Origin: Martelella mediterranea
Lineage (GTDB): Bacteria; Pseudomonadota; Alphaproteobacteria; Rhizobiales; Rhizobiaceae
Direction of reading: 5' to 3'
Assembly (NCBI RefSeq): GCF_021021415.1
Contig: NZ_JAINWJ010000010.1
Span: 124,001 to 188,000 of the forward strand
DNA: 64,000 bases
Position 1 is the stretch's first letter. Every line of letters begins with the position of its first letter. Below the pieces are notes generated by a model. That model did no database searches, had not been told where the DNA came from, and saw only the letters and a program-made list of their open reading frames with translations. Of the stretch, positions 26,333-34,397 are shown one piece after another. The translations under genes and the position numbers were made by a program.

Positions 26333-27580
26333 TCATTCCACAATCTCCGCCGTCTTCAGCACCGCCCTGAGCAGCACATCCGCGCCGGCAACCGCCCATT
26401 CCTTGGAAATCTCCTCGGCCTCGTTGTGCGACAACCCCCCGACGCAGGGGCACATCACCATGGTGGCCGGCGCGACCTTGGCGGCCCAGCAGGCGTCGTG
26501 GCCGGCGCCGGAGACGATGTCCATATGGCTGTAGCCGAGCTCGACGGCCGCCTCGCGGACATTGCCGACGAGTTCCCGATCGAAGGTGACGGGGTCGAAA
26601 TGGCCGACAGCCTCTACCGAACAGCCGACGCCGAGGTCTTCGCAGATTTCGGCCGCCTGCTTCTCGATCGCGGCGCGCATGCCGTCGAGCTTGTCCTGAT
26701 CGACGGTGCGGATATCGACGGTGAAGGTCACGGTGCCGGGCAGCACATTGCGGGAATTCGGCTTGAACACCATCTGGCCGACGCCGCCGACGGCGTTGGG
26801 CTGGGCGTCCATCGCCACCTTCTGCACCATTTCCAGAATGCGCGCCATGGCGAGCCCGGCATTGACGCGCATGGCCATCGGCGTCGAGCCGGTATGGGCC
26901 TCCTTGCCGGTGAGGGTGAATTCCAGCCACCACAGGCCCTGACAGTGGGTGACGACGCCGATCTGCTTGTCCTCCGCCTCGAGGATCGGGCCCTGCTCGA
27001 TATGGTATTCGTAATAGGCGTGCATCTTGCGCGCGCCGACCTCCTCGTCGCCGACCCAGTCGATCCGCTTCAGCTCGTCGCCGAAGCTTTTTCCCTCGTG
27101 GTCCTTCCGGCCATAGGCATAGTCGAGGGTCAACTCACCGGCGAATACGCCCGAGGCCATCATCGCGGGGGCAAAGCGCGCGCCCTCCTCATTGGTCCAG
27201 TTGGTCACCACGATCGGGTGCTTCGTCTTGATGTCGAGGTCGTTGAGCGTGCGCACCAGTTCCAGCGCCGAGAGCACACCGAGCACGCCGTCATATTTGC
27301 CGCCGGTCGGCTGGGTGTCGAGATGGCTGCCGACATAGACCGGGAGCGCGTCCGGATCGGTGCCCGCGCGCGTCATGAACATGGTGCCCATCTTGTCGAC
27401 GCCCATGGAAAGCCCGGCTTCGTCGCACCATGTCTTGAACAGCGCGCGGCCCTCGGCATCCGCGTCGGTCAGCGTCTGGCGGTTGTTGCCGCCGGCGACC
27501 CCGGGGCCGATCTTCGCCATCTCCATCAGCGCGTCCCAAAGGCGGTCGCCGTTGATCCGCATGTTTTCGCCTGCCGCCAT
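26333..27580 (-). CDS. Zn-dependent hydrolase, beta-ureidopropionase / N-carbamoyl amidohydrolase (M20)
   Basis: A 415-aa M20-family enzyme (AmaB/HyuC/AllC group), expected to hydrolyse N-carbamoyl-beta-alanine to beta-alanine, CO2 and ammonia, the third step of the pathway. Metal-site motifs are YVGSHLDTQPTGGKYDGVLG (about residues 80-100), TNWTNEEGARFAP and the dimerisation-domain EYHIEQGPILE; a late GAGHDACWAA supplies another ligand. The ATG at 27580 is chosen for its GGGGAGC upstream. Close relatives act on allantoate or other N-carbamoyl amino acids; the pathway context decides. It is the first gene of the long minus-strand operon. Confidence 0.9.
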   Translation of the reverse strand: MAAGENMRINGDRLWDALMEMAKIGPGVAGGNNRQTLTDADAEGRALFKTWCDEAGLSMGVDKMGTMFMTRAGTDPDALPVYVGSHLDTQPTGGKYDGVLGVLSALELVRTLNDLDIKTKHPIVVTNWTNEEGARFAPAMMASGVFAGELTLDYAYGRKDHEGKSFGDELKRIDWVGDEEVGARKMHAYYEYHIEQGPILEAEDKQIGVVTHCQGLWWLEFTLTGKEAHTGSTPMAMRVNAGLAMARILEMVQKVAMDAQPNAVGGVGQMVFKPNSRNVLPGTVTFTVDIRTVDQDKLDGMRAAIEKQAAEICEDLGVGCSVEAVGHFDPVTFDRELVGNVREAAVELGYSHMDIVSGAGHDACWAAKVAPATMVMCPCVGGLSHNEAEEISKEWAVAGADVLLRAVLKTAEIVE

Positions 27581-27634
27581 TTTTTGCTCCCCTGGCTCTG
27601 TTCCCATTTGCGCCATTGCGGCGTCTGTGGTGTT

Positions 27635-27651
27635 TTTGACCGGTTGGTAAA
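27635..27651. promoter_or_regulatory. RutR-like operator between the hydrolase gene and tetR
   Basis: TTTGACCGGTTGGTAAA. Positions 27636-27651 match the E. coli RutR consensus TTGACCA-NN-TGGTCAA at all but two defined bases. On the minus strand a possible -35 TTGAGC and -10 TAAAGT (16-bp spacing) lie just upstream, so the site would sit at the start of the hydrolase transcript. It is also 149 bp before the tetR start. A related 17-mer lies at 34088-34104. The rest of 27581-27799 shows no gene. Confidence 0.65.
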
Positions 27652-27799
27652 CTTTACAGCTTCCATCGCAAGGCTCAAGAGATCAATATGAAATTCGGCG
27701 GCAAATTTGGAAGAAATTGCCCAGCTTTTCGGCATGAATTGATTTTGGGCAGAAACAGTCTATGGAATGCTGGGCGGAACGAGAAGAAAGCGGGCGAAA

Positions 27800-28435
27800 A
27801 TGACGGCACGGGCGGCGAAGACGCAGAGGCGCACACGCATCCAGGTTGCGAAGGAAGAGGTGATTCTCGAAGCCGCCCTCGACGTGTTTTCGGCAAACGG
27901 CTTCCGCGGCGCGACGGTGGACCAGATCGCCGAGGCTGCCGGCATGTCCAAGCCCAACGTGCTCTATTATTTCCGTTCCAAGGAAGCGATGTTTTCCGCC
28001 TTGATCGCGAGCGTCATGGACATCTGGCTCGATCCGCTCAGGGTTTTCGACGTGGACAAGGACCCGGAGGCGGAGCTGCGCTCCTATATCCGCCGCAAGC
28101 TGGAGATGGCCCGGGATTTTCCCCGCGAAAGCAGGCTGTTCGCCAATGAGGTGATCCAGGGCGCGCCCAATACCGAGGCCTTTCTGAAGGGCGAGTTGAA
28201 GGATCTGGTCGATGAGAAGGCCAAGGTCATCCGCGCCTGGCAGAAGGCCGGCAAGCTGCGCAAGGTCGACCCCTACCACCTGATCTTCTCGATCTGGGCG
28301 ACGACCCAGCATTATGCCGATTTCGATGTCCAGGTGCGCGCGGTTCTCGGCGAGGGGCTGGCGGGCGAGGGCCGGTTCGAGGATGCGGCGCGCTATCTCG
28401 AAACGCTGTTCGTCAACGGGCTGATCGTGCGGTGA
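27800..28435 (+). CDS. TetR family regulator, RutR-like
   Basis: A 211-aa repressor with an N-terminal helix-turn-helix (residues about 18-62; FSANGFRGATVDQIAEAAGMSKP and NVLYYFRSKEAMF) and a C-terminal domain of the YcdC/RutR type (FANEVIQGAPNTEAFL, FSIWATTQHYADF). RutR senses uracil or thymine in E. coli. It is divergent from the hydrolase operon and next to the RutR-like box, so it most likely represses pyrimidine catabolism until the base accumulates. The ATG at 27800 is preferred to 27767; the family call is firm and the ligand inferred. Confidence 0.87.
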   Translation: MTARAAKTQRRTRIQVAKEEVILEAALDVFSANGFRGATVDQIAEAAGMSKPNVLYYFRSKEAMFSALIASVMDIWLDPLRVFDVDKDPEAELRSYIRRKLEMARDFPRESRLFANEVIQGAPNTEAFLKGELKDLVDEKAKVIRAWQKAGKLRKVDPYHLIFSIWATTQHYADFDVQVRAVLGEGLAGEGRFEDAARYLETLFVNGLIVR

Positions 28436-28444
28436 ATTCGGCCG

Positions 28445-31135
28445 TCAATCCGCTACCGGCGGATCGGCGTTGACGTCGAACTGTTCGACCCATCGGCGCT
28501 CCCGCGCGAAGCGCTGAAACGCCTCGTTGTCGAGCGGCGGGGCGAAGAAGAAGCCCTGAAACGCGTCGACGCCGAGGTCGCGCAGAATCCTGGCGTGTTC
28601 CAGCGTCTCCACGCCCTCGGCAATCACCTCGATGCCGAGCGCCTGGCCGATTTCGACGATCGAAGCGACTAGCCGGCGCTGGCTCTGGCCGGTGGTGATC
28701 GGGAAGACGAGCTGGCGGTCGATCTTCAGGCGCTTCGGCTCAAGGGCGAGCAGGCTCAGGATCGAGGCATAGCCGGTGCCGAAATCGTCGATCTCTACAT
28801 CCACGCCGAGGGCCTTGATCTGGGCGACGCTGGTTTCCAGGCTGGTGCCCTGCTCGTCGAAGGAGATCGATTCAAGCAGTTCGAGGCAAAGCGATCCAGG
28901 TTTCGGCGCGATCTCCCGAATGCTGTCCAGAAGTCCGGGATCGACAAGGCGCTGGGCGGAGATGTTGACGGAAACATGCGGCACGGCGATGCCCATCTCA
29001 CACCAGGCCCTGTGCTGGGCGGCAGCCTTGTTCAGCACCACGGCGTCGATGCGCGCAATCGAGCCGGTGGTCTCTGCCGTGGGGATGAAATGACCCGGCG
29101 CCAGCATGCCGCGCTCGGGATGGCGCCAGCGCACAAGCGCCTCGGCGCCTTCGATTTCCAGCGTATGGGCTGAAATCTGCGGCTGATAGAAAACCTGGAA
29201 CTGGTCGTTTTCCAGCGCCACCAGCAGTTCGTCGGCGACCTTCTTGTTGGTGATCGCGATGTTGCGCAGCGCGGCGTCGAAAACGACGGCCTGGTTGCGA
29301 CCCATGCGCTTGGCCTCGTAAAGCGCGATCCCGCCATTGACCAGCACCTCGCGCATCGAGCTCGCCTCGTCATCCATCCAGGCAATGCCCACGCTCGCCG
29401 AAACCCGAACCTGATGCTCGCCATATTGCAGCGGTTTTCCGAGCGCGCGGATAATGTTCTGCGCGAGACGGGAAAGCCTTTCGGCGTCGCCGTCCCAGTG
29501 CGTCACCAGCGTGAATTCATCGCCGCCGACACGGGCCAGAAAATCCCTCGGCGCGGCGATCGAGCGCAGCATGTTCGCCGCATGGCGCAGCATCGCGTCG
29601 CCGGCGCTGTGGCCGAGCGTATCGTTGATTTCCTTGAACCGGTCGAGATCGATATGCAGCACGGCGTAGGGTGGTCCCACCCCCGCCTTTTCGTCGCCCT
29701 TCACAAACGCGGCTTCGAGGTAGCTGCGATTGGGAAGCTCGGTCAGCCCGTCATGAAGCGCGTTGTGGCGCAGAACTGCCTGTGCGCGTTCCAGCTCCCG
29801 GTTTTTCTCCAGCGTTTCGGCATTCGCGCGTTTTATGTCCTCATGCAGCCGGATATCCTCGGTGATATCCCAGTTGACGCCGACGACATGCGTCCGGCCG
29901 TCGATATCATTGTAGAATCCGCCAAAGACCTGGAGGTGGCGGACGGAGCCATCGTCGAGAACGATGCGGAAATCGCTGCGGAAATTCTGCTGCTCCGCCA
30001 GAAAATGTTCCAGCCGTTCGAGTTCAAGCTGCCGGTCCTCTGGGTGCAAGCGACGGGACCAGATTTCGACGCCGTTCTTGTCGCAGTCCGGACGCTCGCC
30101 GTAAAGCGCGTACATCCGCTCGTCCCAGATTGCCTCGCCGGTTTCGGCATCCATGTCCCAAACGCCGATGCGCGAGGCTTCCAGCGCGAACTGCATGCGT
30201 TGCGACAGATGCTGGAGTTCCGCCTCGCGGGCGCGGAGCATCGTGATGTTACGGTTGCGCTCGCGCATCAGCTTGGCGATGCCGAGCATGAAGGCGATGA
30301 TCAGGATACCGATCGAATCGACCAGGAGATGACGGGAAATGCGCTGGCGCAAGGGCTCCTTCCAGCCCTGCCGCGGAATGGCGGCGACCGTCCAGTTGGT
30401 GTTGGCGAGCGCGACCGTCTGCGTGACCGGGTCTCCGGCGAAGATGGCATCGCCGCCGGAAAGGACCTGGGCCGGCGCGTCGTCGTCTGCATCCTTGCGG
30501 ATGGCCATTATGAGATCCGGGTGGAGGGCGGCGAGCGTTTTGCCCGAAAGCAGGCGGTCGACGTTGATAATAGCGGTGAAGATGCCCCACGCTTCGTTTT
30601 CGGGGCCGTCGTAGAGCGGATAATAGGCCACTAGCGCATTGCCACCCTGCACCAGCGGTATCGGTCCGTCGATGACGGGTTCGCGGGTCAGCAGCGCCTT
30701 TTCGATGGCGGCCATCTGATCGGGGCGGTCGGCGTAGTTGAGGCCGATGGCCTCCCGGTTCTCGGTGAAGGGATAGACCATTTCGATTGTCATGTCGCGC
30801 GCGAGCGCCAGGCTCACCAGCGCCGAATCCTGCGCCAGCAGCTTGGTGGCCAGATCCTCGAACCGGCGCGGTGAAATTTCCGGCTCGAGCGAAATCGCAA
30901 GTCCGAGCCCTTCCGCCAGGGTCAGGTTTTCACGGATGCCGGCCGTTACCCTTGTGCTGGAGAGAGCGACCTTCTCCGCGGTCTGCAGGCGAAGGTTGTG
31001 GGTGAAGTCCGAATCCAGCGCGCGGTTGGTGAAATACATCGAGGCAAGCACCAGCGCCGTGGCCGAAAGGGCCAGTATGTCGCTCGGGATAATGCCCCAT
31101 CGTCTGGCCCCAGGGGTTTTCGCCGGTTCTACCAT
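28445..31135 (-). CDS. Membrane sensor diguanylate cyclase/phosphodiesterase (CHASE-PAS-GGDEF-EAL)
   Basis: An 896-aa c-di-GMP enzyme. TM1 lies near residues 18-36, then a periplasmic CHASE-like domain to about 265, TM2 near 275-292, a PAS domain (about 315-440; GVWDMDAETGEAIWDERMY), GGDEF (about 465-625) and EAL (about 640-885). The GGDEF motif is intact (ARVGGDEFTL) and so are EAL motifs (GAEALVRW, DDFGTGYASI, EGVETLEHA), so both synthesis and breakdown are possible. The gene sits between tetR and preA but is convergent with tetR and separated from preA by an AT-rich gap; it may be unrelated to pyrimidines. Confidence 0.93.
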   Translation of the reverse strand: MVEPAKTPGARRWGIIPSDILALSATALVLASMYFTNRALDSDFTHNLRLQTAEKVALSSTRVTAGIRENLTLAEGLGLAISLEPEISPRRFEDLATKLLAQDSALVSLALARDMTIEMVYPFTENREAIGLNYADRPDQMAAIEKALLTREPVIDGPIPLVQGGNALVAYYPLYDGPENEAWGIFTAIINVDRLLSGKTLAALHPDLIMAIRKDADDDAPAQVLSGGDAIFAGDPVTQTVALANTNWTVAAIPRQGWKEPLRQRISRHLLVDSIGILIIAFMLGIAKLMRERNRNITMLRAREAELQHLSQRMQFALEASRIGVWDMDAETGEAIWDERMYALYGERPDCDKNGVEIWSRRLHPEDRQLELERLEHFLAEQQNFRSDFRIVLDDGSVRHLQVFGGFYNDIDGRTHVVGVNWDITEDIRLHEDIKRANAETLEKNRELERAQAVLRHNALHDGLTELPNRSYLEAAFVKGDEKAGVGPPYAVLHIDLDRFKEINDTLGHSAGDAMLRHAANMLRSIAAPRDFLARVGGDEFTLVTHWDGDAERLSRLAQNIIRALGKPLQYGEHQVRVSASVGIAWMDDEASSMREVLVNGGIALYEAKRMGRNQAVVFDAALRNIAITNKKVADELLVALENDQFQVFYQPQISAHTLEIEGAEALVRWRHPERGMLAPGHFIPTAETTGSIARIDAVVLNKAAAQHRAWCEMGIAVPHVSVNISAQRLVDPGLLDSIREIAPKPGSLCLELLESISFDEQGTSLETSVAQIKALGVDVEIDDFGTGYASILSLLALEPKRLKIDRQLVFPITTGQSQRRLVASIVEIGQALGIEVIAEGVETLEHARILRDLGVDAFQGFFFAPPLDNEAFQRFARERRWVEQFDVNADPPVAD

Positions 31136-31189
31136 GCCGTCCTGTCCATCTTATCCGGCAATAAGCATCGCCCATGCAATGCGGATAAA

Positions 31190-31304
31190 ATGGGATTATA
31201 GATTTGAAAATTTAAAAAATAATATACGATGAAAATACTGGTAAATAATAATCATTTATATTCATGTATTTTCTTGTGCTCATTTAATATTACCTAATAT
31301 GCAA
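31190..31304. other. AT-rich intergenic stretch
   Basis: About 115 bp composed mostly of A and T (runs such as TTTAAAAAATAATATA and TAAATAATAATCATTTATAT) in a window that is otherwise strongly GC-rich. It lies upstream of the GGDEF/EAL gene (minus strand, start 31135) and downstream of preA. It probably contains the promoter of the GGDEF/EAL gene and may be bound by nucleoid proteins; no gene is visible. Confidence 0.6.
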
Positions 31305-31333
31305 TGAGTCGCGAGGAGAAGGTCCGCGACTCA
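31305..31333 (-). terminator. Hairpin after preA
   Basis: TGAGTCGCG/CGCGACTCA, a perfect 9-bp stem with an 11-base loop, 19 bp past the preA stop on the minus strand. There is no U-tract directly after it, so termination strength is uncertain. Confidence 0.55.
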
Positions 31334-31352
31334 CTGAGTGTTTCGCCATTTT

Positions 31353-32660
31353 TTACTTTGATGCCGCCATCGGGTTGTTGGGGTGCGTTGTCCAGTTGGC
31401 GTAGTCCGCCGATACGAGCTCGCCGGTGCGCTGGTCCTTCTCGCCGGGGGCGAGCGTCACCATGTCGATGCAGTTTTCGACCGGGCAGACGTTGACGCAG
31501 AGATTGCAGCCGACGCAGTCCTCTTCCTTCACCATGAAATGCCGTTCGCCGTCGACCATCGCCGTGATCGCCTGGTGCGAGGTGTCCTCGCAGGCGATGT
31601 GACAGCGGCCGCATTTGATGCAGGCATCCTGGTCGATGCGGGCCTTGGTGATGGAATTGAGGTTCAGATACTGCCAGTCCGTGACATTCGGCACGGCGCG
31701 ACCGGAAAGCTCGTCAAGCGTGCGGAAGCCCTTGGTGTCCATATAGGCCGAAAGCCCCGAAATCATTTCCTTGACGATCTTGAAGCCATAGGTCATCGCC
31801 GCGGTGCAGACCTGCACGTTGCCGGCGCCGAGCACCATGAACTCGGCCGCATCGCGCCAGGTGGTGATTCCGCCGATGCCGGAGATCGGCAGGCCGGCGG
31901 TTTCCGCATCGCGGGCGATCTCGGCCACCATGTTGAGCGCGATCGGCTTGACCGCCGGGCCGCAATAGCCGCCATGGGTGCCCTTGCCGCCAACCGTCGG
32001 GTTCGGCGCGAAAGTGTCGAGATCGACGGAAACGATCGAGTTGATCGTATTGATCAGCGACACCGCATCCGTGCCGCCGCGGTGCGCAGCGCGGGCGGAC
32101 TGGCGGATATCGGTGATGTTCGGCGTCAGCTTGGTGATCACCGGCATGCGGGTATATTGCTTGCACCAGCGCACCACCATCTCGACATAGTCCGGCACCT
32201 GGCCGACGGCAGCCCCCATGCCGCGCTCGGACATGCCGTGGGGACAGCCGAAATTGAGTTCGATGCCGTCCGCGCCGGTCTCTTCCACCAGCGGCAGGAT
32301 CGCCTTCCAGCTTTCCTCCTCGCAAGGGACCATGATCGAGACCACGATGGCGCGATCCGGCCAGCGGCTTTTGACTTCCTTGATCTCACGCAGATTCAGA
32401 TAGAGATCACGGTCGGTGATCAGTTCGATATTGTTGAGGCCGAGCAGTCGGCGGTCCGCGCCCCAGATCGCGCCGTAGCGCGGGCCGTTGACGTTGACGA
32501 CCGGCGGGCCTTCCTCGCCCAGCGTTTTCCAGACCACGCCGCCCCAGCCCTCGCGAAAGGCGCGCTCGACATTATAGGCCTTGTCCGTCGGCGGCGCGGA
32601 GGCGAGCCAGAACGGATTGGGCGACTTGATACCGACGAAATTGTTTCTGAGATCAGCCAT
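31353..32660 (-). CDS. preA: NAD-dependent dihydropyrimidine dehydrogenase subunit PreA
   Basis: Catalytic FMN/iron-sulfur subunit that reduces uracil or thymine to the dihydro form, the first step of reductive degradation; 435 aa. An N-terminal dihydroorotate-dehydrogenase-like barrel carries the active-site loop FGCPHGMSERGMGA (about residues 137-150). The C-terminus has two 4Fe-4S motifs, CIKCGRCHIAC and CVGCNLCVNVC (about 345-395). The start has GGAGA upstream. It is 11 bp downstream of preT in the same operon. Confidence 0.95.
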   Translation of the reverse strand: MADLRNNFVGIKSPNPFWLASAPPTDKAYNVERAFREGWGGVVWKTLGEEGPPVVNVNGPRYGAIWGADRRLLGLNNIELITDRDLYLNLREIKEVKSRWPDRAIVVSIMVPCEEESWKAILPLVEETGADGIELNFGCPHGMSERGMGAAVGQVPDYVEMVVRWCKQYTRMPVITKLTPNITDIRQSARAAHRGGTDAVSLINTINSIVSVDLDTFAPNPTVGGKGTHGGYCGPAVKPIALNMVAEIARDAETAGLPISGIGGITTWRDAAEFMVLGAGNVQVCTAAMTYGFKIVKEMISGLSAYMDTKGFRTLDELSGRAVPNVTDWQYLNLNSITKARIDQDACIKCGRCHIACEDTSHQAITAMVDGERHFMVKEEDCVGCNLCVNVCPVENCIDMVTLAPGEKDQRTGELVSADYANWTTHPNNPMAASK

Positions 32661-32671
32661 TGTCGTTCTCC

Positions 32672-34033
32672 TCAGGCCACGGCCGTTGCCAGCGGCGCTT
32701 CGCCCGCCAGAACGTGATTGATGGAAATCGCGGCGTCTCGCCCTTGCGCGACCGAGGTCACCGTCAGGTCCTCGCCCTTCTTCACGCAGTCGCCGCCGGC
32801 CCAGACATCGGCAAGCGAGGTGCGGCCCTCGGCATCGATGGCAATCCGGCCGTGCTCCAGTTTCAGGCCTTCCAGATGCTCGGTGACGAAGGTCTGGCCG
32901 ATTGCCTTCAGCACATGGTCGGCGGCGATCACGCCGGTCTCGCCGGTCGATACCAGCTTGCCGTCCTTCACCTCCGTATGCTCGAACAGCACGCCGGCAA
33001 CCTTGCCATCCTCGCCAAGAATTTCCTTCGGCGCGAGATAATGGCGGATGAACACGCCGCGCGAGGCCGCGAGTTCCTGCTCGAATTTCGAGGCGCCCAT
33101 GGCCTCCGTGCCGCGCCGGTAACAGAGCGTCACCTCGTCGGCGCCGAGCAGTTTCGACTGCACGGCGGCGTCGATGGCGGTCATGCCGCCACCGAGCACC
33201 ACGACATGGCTGCCGACGGCAATCTCGGAAAGATCCTCGGCCTGGCGGATTGCCGCGATGAAATCGACGGCGTTTTCGCAGCCCGCAAGGTCTTCGCCCG
33301 GAATGCCGAGTTCGTTGACCCCGCCAAGGCCGAGGCCGAGGAAGACGGCGTCATAATCGCGGCGCAGTTCGCCGAGTGTATAATCGCGGCCGAGCATCTG
33401 CCCGCCGCGAATTTCAATGCCGCCAATCTCCAGCAGGTAGGCAATTTCCTTCTGGGCGAAATCATCGACCGTCTTGTAGGCGGCAAGGCCATATTCGTTG
33501 AGCCCGCCGGCCTTGTCCTTCGCCTCCAGCACAATGACGTCGTGGCCGGCCATCGCCAGACGATGGGCGCAGGCAAGGCCCGCCGGGCCCGCGCCGACGA
33601 CCGCGACCCGCTTTCCGGTCTCGTGGGCGCGGGTGTAGAACTGCTTGTTTTCGGACATCGCCGCGTCGGTGGCATAGCGCTGCAGCAGGCCGATCTCGAC
33701 GGGCTTCTCCTCCGCCGTGTTGCGCACGCAGGCTTCCTCGCACAGCGTTTCGGTGGGACAGACCCGGGCGCACATGCCGCCGAAGATGTTCTGGTCGAGA
33801 ATGGTCTTCGCCGCGCCCAACGGGTTGTCGGTCGATATCTGGCGGATAAACAGCGGGATATCGATCGCCGTGGGACAGGCCGTCATGCACGGCGCGTCAT
33901 AACAGAAATAACAGCGATCCGCCTCCACCGCCGCCTCGTGCCTATCAAGCGAAGGGTGCAGGTCGGAAAAGTTCTTGTGATACGCATCGGGCGCAAGTCG
34001 CCCGCCCTTCAGGGCCGGGTTCAAGTCTCGCAT
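32672..34033 (-). CDS. preT: NAD-dependent dihydropyrimidine dehydrogenase subunit PreT
   Basis: Electron-input subunit of 453 aa that passes electrons from NADH through FAD and Fe-S centres to PreA. The N-terminal cysteine pattern (CYFCYDAPCMTACP, then MCARVCPTETLCEEAC) binds 4Fe-4S clusters; an FAD Rossmann motif GAGPAGLACAHRLAMAG follows near residue 134, and an NAD-binding GGGMTAIDAA lies near residue 280. The start is the ATG at 34033 with GGGGAAC upstream; the frame from the TTG at 34048 is less likely. A RutR-like operator lies 55 bp upstream. Confidence 0.95.
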   Translation of the reverse strand: MRDLNPALKGGRLAPDAYHKNFSDLHPSLDRHEAAVEADRCYFCYDAPCMTACPTAIDIPLFIRQISTDNPLGAAKTILDQNIFGGMCARVCPTETLCEEACVRNTAEEKPVEIGLLQRYATDAAMSENKQFYTRAHETGKRVAVVGAGPAGLACAHRLAMAGHDVIVLEAKDKAGGLNEYGLAAYKTVDDFAQKEIAYLLEIGGIEIRGGQMLGRDYTLGELRRDYDAVFLGLGLGGVNELGIPGEDLAGCENAVDFIAAIRQAEDLSEIAVGSHVVVLGGGMTAIDAAVQSKLLGADEVTLCYRRGTEAMGASKFEQELAASRGVFIRHYLAPKEILGEDGKVAGVLFEHTEVKDGKLVSTGETGVIAADHVLKAIGQTFVTEHLEGLKLEHGRIAIDAEGRTSLADVWAGGDCVKKGEDLTVTSVAQGRDAAISINHVLAGEAPLATAVA

Positions 34034-34087
34034 AGCAATGTTCCCCAATTTTTGGTTGTTGGGGAAATGCTACCGCGAAAATAAAAA

Positions 34088-34104
34088 TTTATCAAACGGT
34101 AAAA
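34088..34104. promoter_or_regulatory. RutR-like operator upstream of preT
   Basis: On the minus strand TTTTACCGTTTGATAAA, matching the 27635-27651 site at 14 of 17 positions. A plausible minus-strand promoter overlaps it: -35 TTGATA within the box, 17-bp spacer, -10 TAGCAT, placing the box where a repressor would block polymerase. It links preTA to the hydrolase operon. Confidence 0.6.
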
Positions 34105-34175
34105 GTTTGACATGAATCCGCTTTCCCGGGGAGGATGAAACGGGCTTCGCAGGCCGTCTTCCCGCCGTCCTCTCC

Positions 34176-34208
34176 GTGTCATCCCCGTGCTTGACACGGG
34201 GGGATCCA
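34176..34208 (+). repeat. Intergenic hairpin repeat, copy 3
   Basis: Same family as the copies at 4888 and 5044: TCATCCCCGTGCTTGACACG then a GGGG run and ATCCA. Compared with those copies the stem has changed on both sides (GGG/CCC to GTG/CAC), which keeps pairing. It stands in the 34034-34397 gap between preT and the dehydrogenase gene, which otherwise holds only the operator and copy 4. Confidence 0.75.
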
Positions 34209-34225
34209 TGAAACGTCCTCCGCGT

Positions 34226-34259
34226 GGCTGGATGCTCGTGTCAGGCACGAGCATGACAC
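34226..34259 (-). repeat. Intergenic hairpin repeat, copy 4 (inverted relative to copy 3)
   Basis: On the minus strand GTGTCATGCTCGTGCCTGAC followed by ACGAGCATCCAG. The stem ATGCTCGTG/CACGAGCAT differs from the other copies at paired positions, again keeping the fold. It forms an inverted pair with copy 3, as copies 1 and 2 do. Confidence 0.75.
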
Positions 34260-34397
34260 CGTGGGAGAGGTCGGGCGCAAGCGGTGAAGTGGCGAAATGG
34301 CTTGCTGCTTTCTCCCTCCACATTCCATCTTTCCTGTTGCTCATCCCGCCTGAAACATGGTGTCTGTCGGCTTCGCAAATCTCACCGGAAACCTGCC

